Origin: an uncultured Eubacterium sp.
GTDB taxonomy: Bacteria > Bacillota > Clostridia > Oscillospirales > Acutalibacteraceae
Assembly: GCA_905233805.1 (NCBI GenBank)
Contig: CAJOER010000044.1
Span: forward strand, 1 to 9,648
DNA: 9,648 bases
Reading direction: 5' to 3'
A program made the translations under genes and the position numbers. Below are positions 6,647-9,648 of this stretch, one piece after another. The stretch's first letter is position 1. Each line of letters opens with the position of its first letter. The notes under the pieces were generated by a model. That model saw only the letters and a list, made by a program, of their open reading frames with translations, did no database searches and had not been told where the DNA came from.

Positions 6647-7662
6647 CAATTATTGTAACCGGCGGAGCAGGTTTTATCGGCTCTAACTTCATTTTTCATA
6701 TGCTGAAAAAATATCCCGATTACAGAATTATCTGTCTTGATAAGCTTACATATGCAGGTAATCTTTCAACTTTAAAGGATATAATGGATAATGATAATTT
6801 CCGCTTTGTCAAGGCTGACATCTGCGACAGAGAGGCTGTATATAAGATTTTTGAGGAAGAAAAGCCTGATATTATAGTAAACTTCGCAGCTGAAAGCCAT
6901 GTTGACCGTTCAATTGAAAATCCTGACGTATTCCTTAAAACGAATATTATGGGCACGGCAGTATTGATGGACGCGTGCAGAAAATACGGTATTAAGCGTT
7001 ACCATCAGGTATCAACCGACGAAGTTTACGGCGATTTACCTCTTGACAGACCTGACCTCTTCTTTACCGAAACTACGCCAATTCATACAAGCTCGCCGTA
7101 CAGCGCCTCAAAGGCTTCTGCGGATTTGCTTGTACTTGCATATCACAGAACATTTGAACTTCCCGTCACAATCAGCAGATGTTCAAATAACTACGGCCCC
7201 TATCATTTCCCGGAAAAACTTATTCCGCTTATGATAGCAAACGCGCTTAACGATAAGCCTCTTCCCGTTTACGGCGAAGGTCTTAACGTGCGCGACTGGT
7301 TATACGTTGAGGACCACTGCAAAGCTATTGACCTTGTGATTCATAAGGGAAAAGTCGGCGAGGTTTATAATATCGGCGGTCATAATGAAATGAAAAATAT
7401 CGATATTGTAAAGCTCATTTGCAAGGAACTCGGAAAGCCTGAAAGTCTTATCACTTTCGTTACCGACAGAAAGGGTCACGATATGCGCTATGCAATTGAC
7501 CCTACCAAGATTCACAGCGAGCTCGGCTGGCTTCCCGAAACAAAATTTGAAGACGGAATTAAGAAAACCATTAAATGGTATCTTGAAAATCGCGAGTGGT
7601 GGGAAACCATTATCAGCGGTGAATATCAGAATTACTATGAAAAAATGTACGGCGACAGATAG
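6643..7662 (+). CDS. rmlB: dTDP-glucose 4,6-dehydratase
   Basis: RmlB converts dTDP-glucose to dTDP-4-keto-6-deoxy-D-glucose with tightly bound NAD, the branch point for rhamnose and amino sugars. The 339-residue protein is a typical extended short-chain dehydrogenase. It shows the NAD-binding GGAGFIGSN (7-15), DKLTYAGN (33-40), AAESHVDRS (82-90), the catalytic STDEVYGD (124-131, with Thr125, Asp126 and Glu127), and the YSASK catalytic pair Tyr153/Lys157. SRCSNNYGPYHFPEKLIPL follows, characteristic of dTDP-glucose dehydratases. Translation begins at GTG 6643, because the methionine-equivalent must directly precede TIIVTGGAG. The start overlaps the rmlA stop by 4 nt, indicating coupled expression. 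No rmlC or rmlD follows; the next gene is an aminotransferase acting on the keto-sugar product. Confidence 0.97.
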   Translation: MTIIVTGGAGFIGSNFIFHMLKKYPDYRIICLDKLTYAGNLSTLKDIMDNDNFRFVKADICDREAVYKIFEEEKPDIIVNFAAESHVDRSIENPDVFLKTNIMGTAVLMDACRKYGIKRYHQVSTDEVYGDLPLDRPDLFFTETTPIHTSSPYSASKASADLLVLAYHRTFELPVTISRCSNNYGPYHFPEKLIPLMIANALNDKPLPVYGEGLNVRDWLYVEDHCKAIDLVIHKGKVGEVYNIGGHNEMKNIDIVKLICKELGKPESLITFVTDRKGHDMRYAIDPTKIHSELGWLPETKFEDGIKKTIKWYLENREWWETIISGEYQNYYEKMYGDR

Positions 7663-7670
7663 GAATAACT

Positions 7671-8801
7671 ATGATTAATTTTAACGAATGTTCTATAACC
7701 GATAAAGAAAAAGAGTATGTTGCTGACGCTCTTCTTAAAAAGCAGTGCGGTGACGGGGGATATACCAAAAAAGCATATTCTCTTTTTGAAGAAAAACTCA
7801 ATATAAGTAATCTTCTTCTGACAACTTCCTGTTCAACCTCTCTTGATATGACTGCAATTCTTGCAGATATTAAGGAGGGGGACGAGGTTATTCTTCCGTC
7901 ATATACTTTTGTATCAACCGCTAACGCTTTCGTCCTTCGCGGCGCAAAGCCCGTATTCTGCGAAATTGAGAAAGATACTCTCAATATTGATGCAGATAGA
8001 ATTGAAGAGCTTATTACGCCGAAGACTAAAGCAATATATCCCGTACATTACGCGGGCGTTGTCTGCGATATGGATAAAATCCTTGATATTGCAAAAAGGC
8101 ACAATCTTTACGTTATTGAGGACGCTGCACAGGCAGTCGGTTCTGTATACAAGGGAAAATTTCCAGCAGGAACTATAGGCAATATGGGCTGCTTTTCATT
8201 TCATGAAACAAAGAATTATACCATGGGCGAGGGCGGCGCGCTTATTGTCAAAGATAATTTGCTTTATAAAAAGGCGGAAATTATCAGGGAAAAGGGAACT
8301 GACCGTTCTCAGTTTATTAGGGGCGAAATTGATAAATACACCTGGAAAATGGCAGGTTCTTCATATCTTCCCTCTGATATTCTTGCTGCTCTTCTTTGTG
8401 CTCAGCTTGAGCGCTTTGACGAGATTATGGATAAGAGAATGCACGTGTGGAACAGATATAACGACGCGTTTGAATCACTTGAAAAAGACGGAAAACTCAG
8501 ACGTCCCGTCATTCCCGAGTATTCAAATCATAATGCTCATATGTATTATTTTCTTGTTTCCGATAATGAAAAGAGAAACGCCATGCTTTCTTTCCTAAAA
8601 GAAAACGGCATAGGCGCTGTATTTCACTATATTCCGCTTCATACTTCCGATATGGGAGAGAGCCTCGGTTATAAGAAAGGCGATTTACCTATAACCGAAG
8701 ACTTGGCGTCAAGGCTTATAAGACTTCCTCTTCACTCAAATCTTACCGAGTCGGACATTGATTATATTATTGCAAAGGTTACGGAGTATCTTAATGACTA
8801 A
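7671..8801 (+). CDS. wecE: dTDP-4-amino-4,6-dideoxygalactose transaminase (WecE/RffA type)
   Basis: This PLP-dependent DegT/DnrJ/EryC1-family enzyme should transfer an amino group from glutamate to C4 of dTDP-4-keto-6-deoxyglucose, giving dTDP-Fuc4N. The 376-residue sequence matches enterobacterial WecE along its length as I recall it. Shared blocks include CGDGGYT (26-32), LPSYTFVSTANAFVLRGAK (75-93), PVHYAGV (124-130), EDAAQ (150-154), CFSFHETKNYT with the PLP-binding Lys181, REKGTDRSQF, DKYTWKMAGSSYL, NAHMYY and AVFHYIPLH. These are closer to WecE than to ArnB, VioA or Per enzymes, so the C4-axial (galacto) product is favoured, though stereochemistry is inferred. One Gly of the GGEGG stretch of E. 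coli WecE is missing (GEGG here). AGGA at 7661-7664 overlaps the rmlB stop and lies 6 nt before the ATG. The 3' end overlaps the next gene by 8 nt. Confidence 0.93.
   Translation: MINFNECSITDKEKEYVADALLKKQCGDGGYTKKAYSLFEEKLNISNLLLTTSCSTSLDMTAILADIKEGDEVILPSYTFVSTANAFVLRGAKPVFCEIEKDTLNIDADRIEELITPKTKAIYPVHYAGVVCDMDKILDIAKRHNLYVIEDAAQAVGSVYKGKFPAGTIGNMGCFSFHETKNYTMGEGGALIVKDNLLYKKAEIIREKGTDRSQFIRGEIDKYTWKMAGSSYLPSDILAALLCAQLERFDEIMDKRMHVWNRYNDAFESLEKDGKLRRPVIPEYSNHNAHMYYFLVSDNEKRNAMLSFLKENGIGAVFHYIPLHTSDMGESLGYKKGDLPITEDLASRLIRLPLHSNLTESDIDYIIAKVTEYLND
8783..8786 (+). promoter_or_regulatory. GGAG ribosome-binding site for the second polytopic membrane protein
   Basis: GGAG lies 7 nt before ATG 8794, inside the last codons of the aminotransferase gene. 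It fixes the start of the 3' membrane protein and keeps it in the operon. Confidence 0.6.
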
Positions 8802-9648
8802 ACTGCTGAAAAAGACATATTTTATATTTGTTCCGCTTCTAATAACCGTGATTGCTATGCTTCTCGGCATAGTGAGATACGGTGCGGTTGACGATATATT
8901 AATGTATAATATGGCTACGAGCATTAATTTTAATTCTCACAGCGAACAGCTTATGTTTTTAAATATAGGCATCGGTTATTTATTAAAATTTTTGTACGGC
9001 CTTACAGCGGACGTTAACTGGTTTTCTATTCTATATTTAGTATTATTCAATCTTGCGTTTTTTGTACTGTTTAAGATACTTGAAAAACACGATGCAAGCA
9101 TATTGTTTATTGCAGTACTTGCTGGAGTAGATTTTTATCTTCTTACCCGCATTTCTTTTACCGTAATTTCATTTTTACTTGCTGTTGCGGGTATATTATG
9201 GTTTATTGATAACGTCGATAAACTGGGTAAAAATAAAATCGGACATATCGTTTTTTCCGTTGTTTTGTTAGTACTCGCTTTTGCTATGAGAAGTACAAAT
9301 ACGCTTTACTGCGTTTTGCTTATATTTATCCCCGTATTCGTTTTTGCCGTAGTAAAAAAGAGAAACAGCGCAGCTGTTGTAGCCGTAATAATTGTTCTTT
9401 GTATTTTTTCTAATTTCGGCGTTGTTGCAGTACATAAGCAGTATAATAAAACGATACCTCAGGAGACGTATTTTTCCGAATTTCAGAAATACAGAAGCTC
9501 TGCTTCAGACGAGGGTAAAATCAATTATAAAAAGCATAAAAAAGAGTTTAAAGAAGCCGGTATTTCAAATAACGACCTTAATATTTATAAACAGTTTATT
9601 TACGGCGATAAAGAAGCTTATTCAGCGGATAAGCTTAAGGTAATAAAA
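8794..9648 (+). CDS. Second polytopic membrane protein, paralogue of the first gene (3' end outside window)
   Basis: The frame is open from ATG 8794 to the last base (285 codons, no stop), overlapping the aminotransferase end by 8 nt. A short basic N-terminus (MTKLLKKT) leads into the first membrane helix. Then come RYGAVDD with Asp33-Asp34, the motif NSHSE, and GYLLKFLYGL, followed by several more helices. The protein aligns essentially gap-free with bases 3-855 of the first gene, sharing NSHSE, GYLLK, NWF, AVAG.LW, LAFAMR, KKRN and YFSEF.KYR. The two are diverged paralogues, not identical copies. The acidic pair in the predicted first outer loop and the many helices suggest a GT-C-type transferase using a lipid-phosphate sugar donor, by the same reasoning as for its paralogue. 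No named family is recognised. The soluble C-terminal part expected from the paralogue would lie beyond the window. Confidence 0.8.
   Translation, partial: MTKLLKKTYFIFVPLLITVIAMLLGIVRYGAVDDILMYNMATSINFNSHSEQLMFLNIGIGYLLKFLYGLTADVNWFSILYLVLFNLAFFVLFKILEKHDASILFIAVLAGVDFYLLTRISFTVISFLLAVAGILWFIDNVDKLGKNKIGHIVFSVVLLVLAFAMRSTNTLYCVLLIFIPVFVFAVVKKRNSAAVVAVIIVLCIFSNFGVVAVHKQYNKTIPQETYFSEFQKYRSSASDEGKINYKKHKKEFKEAGISNNDLNIYKQFIYGDKEAYSADKLKVIK

Noticed and set aside
5747..7662. dTDP-rhamnose pathway
   Set aside because: Only rmlA and rmlB are present; the next gene is a WecE-type aminotransferase and no rmlC or rmlD is visible, although they could exist elsewhere in the genome.
7613..7984. Minus-strand open frame of 123 codons
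   Set aside because: Antisense to the rmlB end and the aminotransferase start, both confidently identified; its composition looks like an antisense shadow.
8203..8598. Plus-strand open frame of 131 codons
   Set aside because: Alternative frame inside the aminotransferase gene, which is conserved along this stretch.
9392..9643. Plus-strand open frame of 83 codons near the window end
   Set aside because: Out-of-frame shadow of the second membrane protein, whose own frame matches its paralogue here (YFSEF.KYR region).

Overview
The window is one dense, single-strand (+) operon segment for cell-envelope glycan assembly. The sequence is AT-leaning, start sites carry GGAG/GAGGTG-type ribosome-binding sites, and genes are joined by 4-11 nt overlaps or very short gaps. 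This style suggests an anaerobic Firmicutes/Clostridia genome (Ruminococcus/Oscillospira-like); that assignment is inference, because no rRNA or marker gene is present. No internal promoter, terminator, RNA gene, CRISPR array or insertion sequence was seen, and no gene-free stretch exceeds about 10 bases.

Layout: (1) bases 1-1646 hold the 3' part of a large polytopic membrane protein, a candidate GT-C glycosyltransferase whose start lies before the window. (2) 1659-2569 is a DPM1/ArnC/GtrB-type family-2 glycosyltransferase. It is broken near 2366-2378: the GT-A catalytic domain is intact, but the C-terminal membrane hairpin is in another frame and about ten codons appear to be missing. (3) 2566-3747 is an ATP-grasp ligase. 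(4) 3749-5032 is a PaaK/CapK-type adenylate-forming enzyme. (5) 5035-5400 and 5390-5737 are two overlapping four-helix EamA/SMR-type proteins resembling an ArnE/ArnF flippase pair. (6) 5747-6646 rmlA, 6643-7662 rmlB and 7671-8801 a wecE-type aminotransferase. (7) 8794-9648 is a second polytopic protein, clearly paralogous to the first, running off the window's end.

How the genes may work together: RmlA makes dTDP-glucose, RmlB converts it to dTDP-4-keto-6-deoxyglucose, and the WecE-like enzyme aminates C4 to give dTDP-4-amino-4,6-dideoxygalactose (dTDP-Fuc4N). No rmlC or rmlD is present here, so the window's pathway points to an amino sugar, not rhamnose. The family-2 glycosyltransferase would load a sugar onto undecaprenyl phosphate, the EamA/SMR pair would flip it, and the GT-C-like proteins would transfer it outside the membrane. 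This is the logic of the Gram-negative Arn system and of Gram-positive three-component glycosylation systems. The ATP-grasp and CapK-like enzymes are candidates for N-acylating or aminoacylating the 4-amino group. The most interesting points are this Arn-like amino-sugar cassette with a built-in acylation module, the two paralogous membrane proteins bracketing it, and the broken glycosyltransferase gene.
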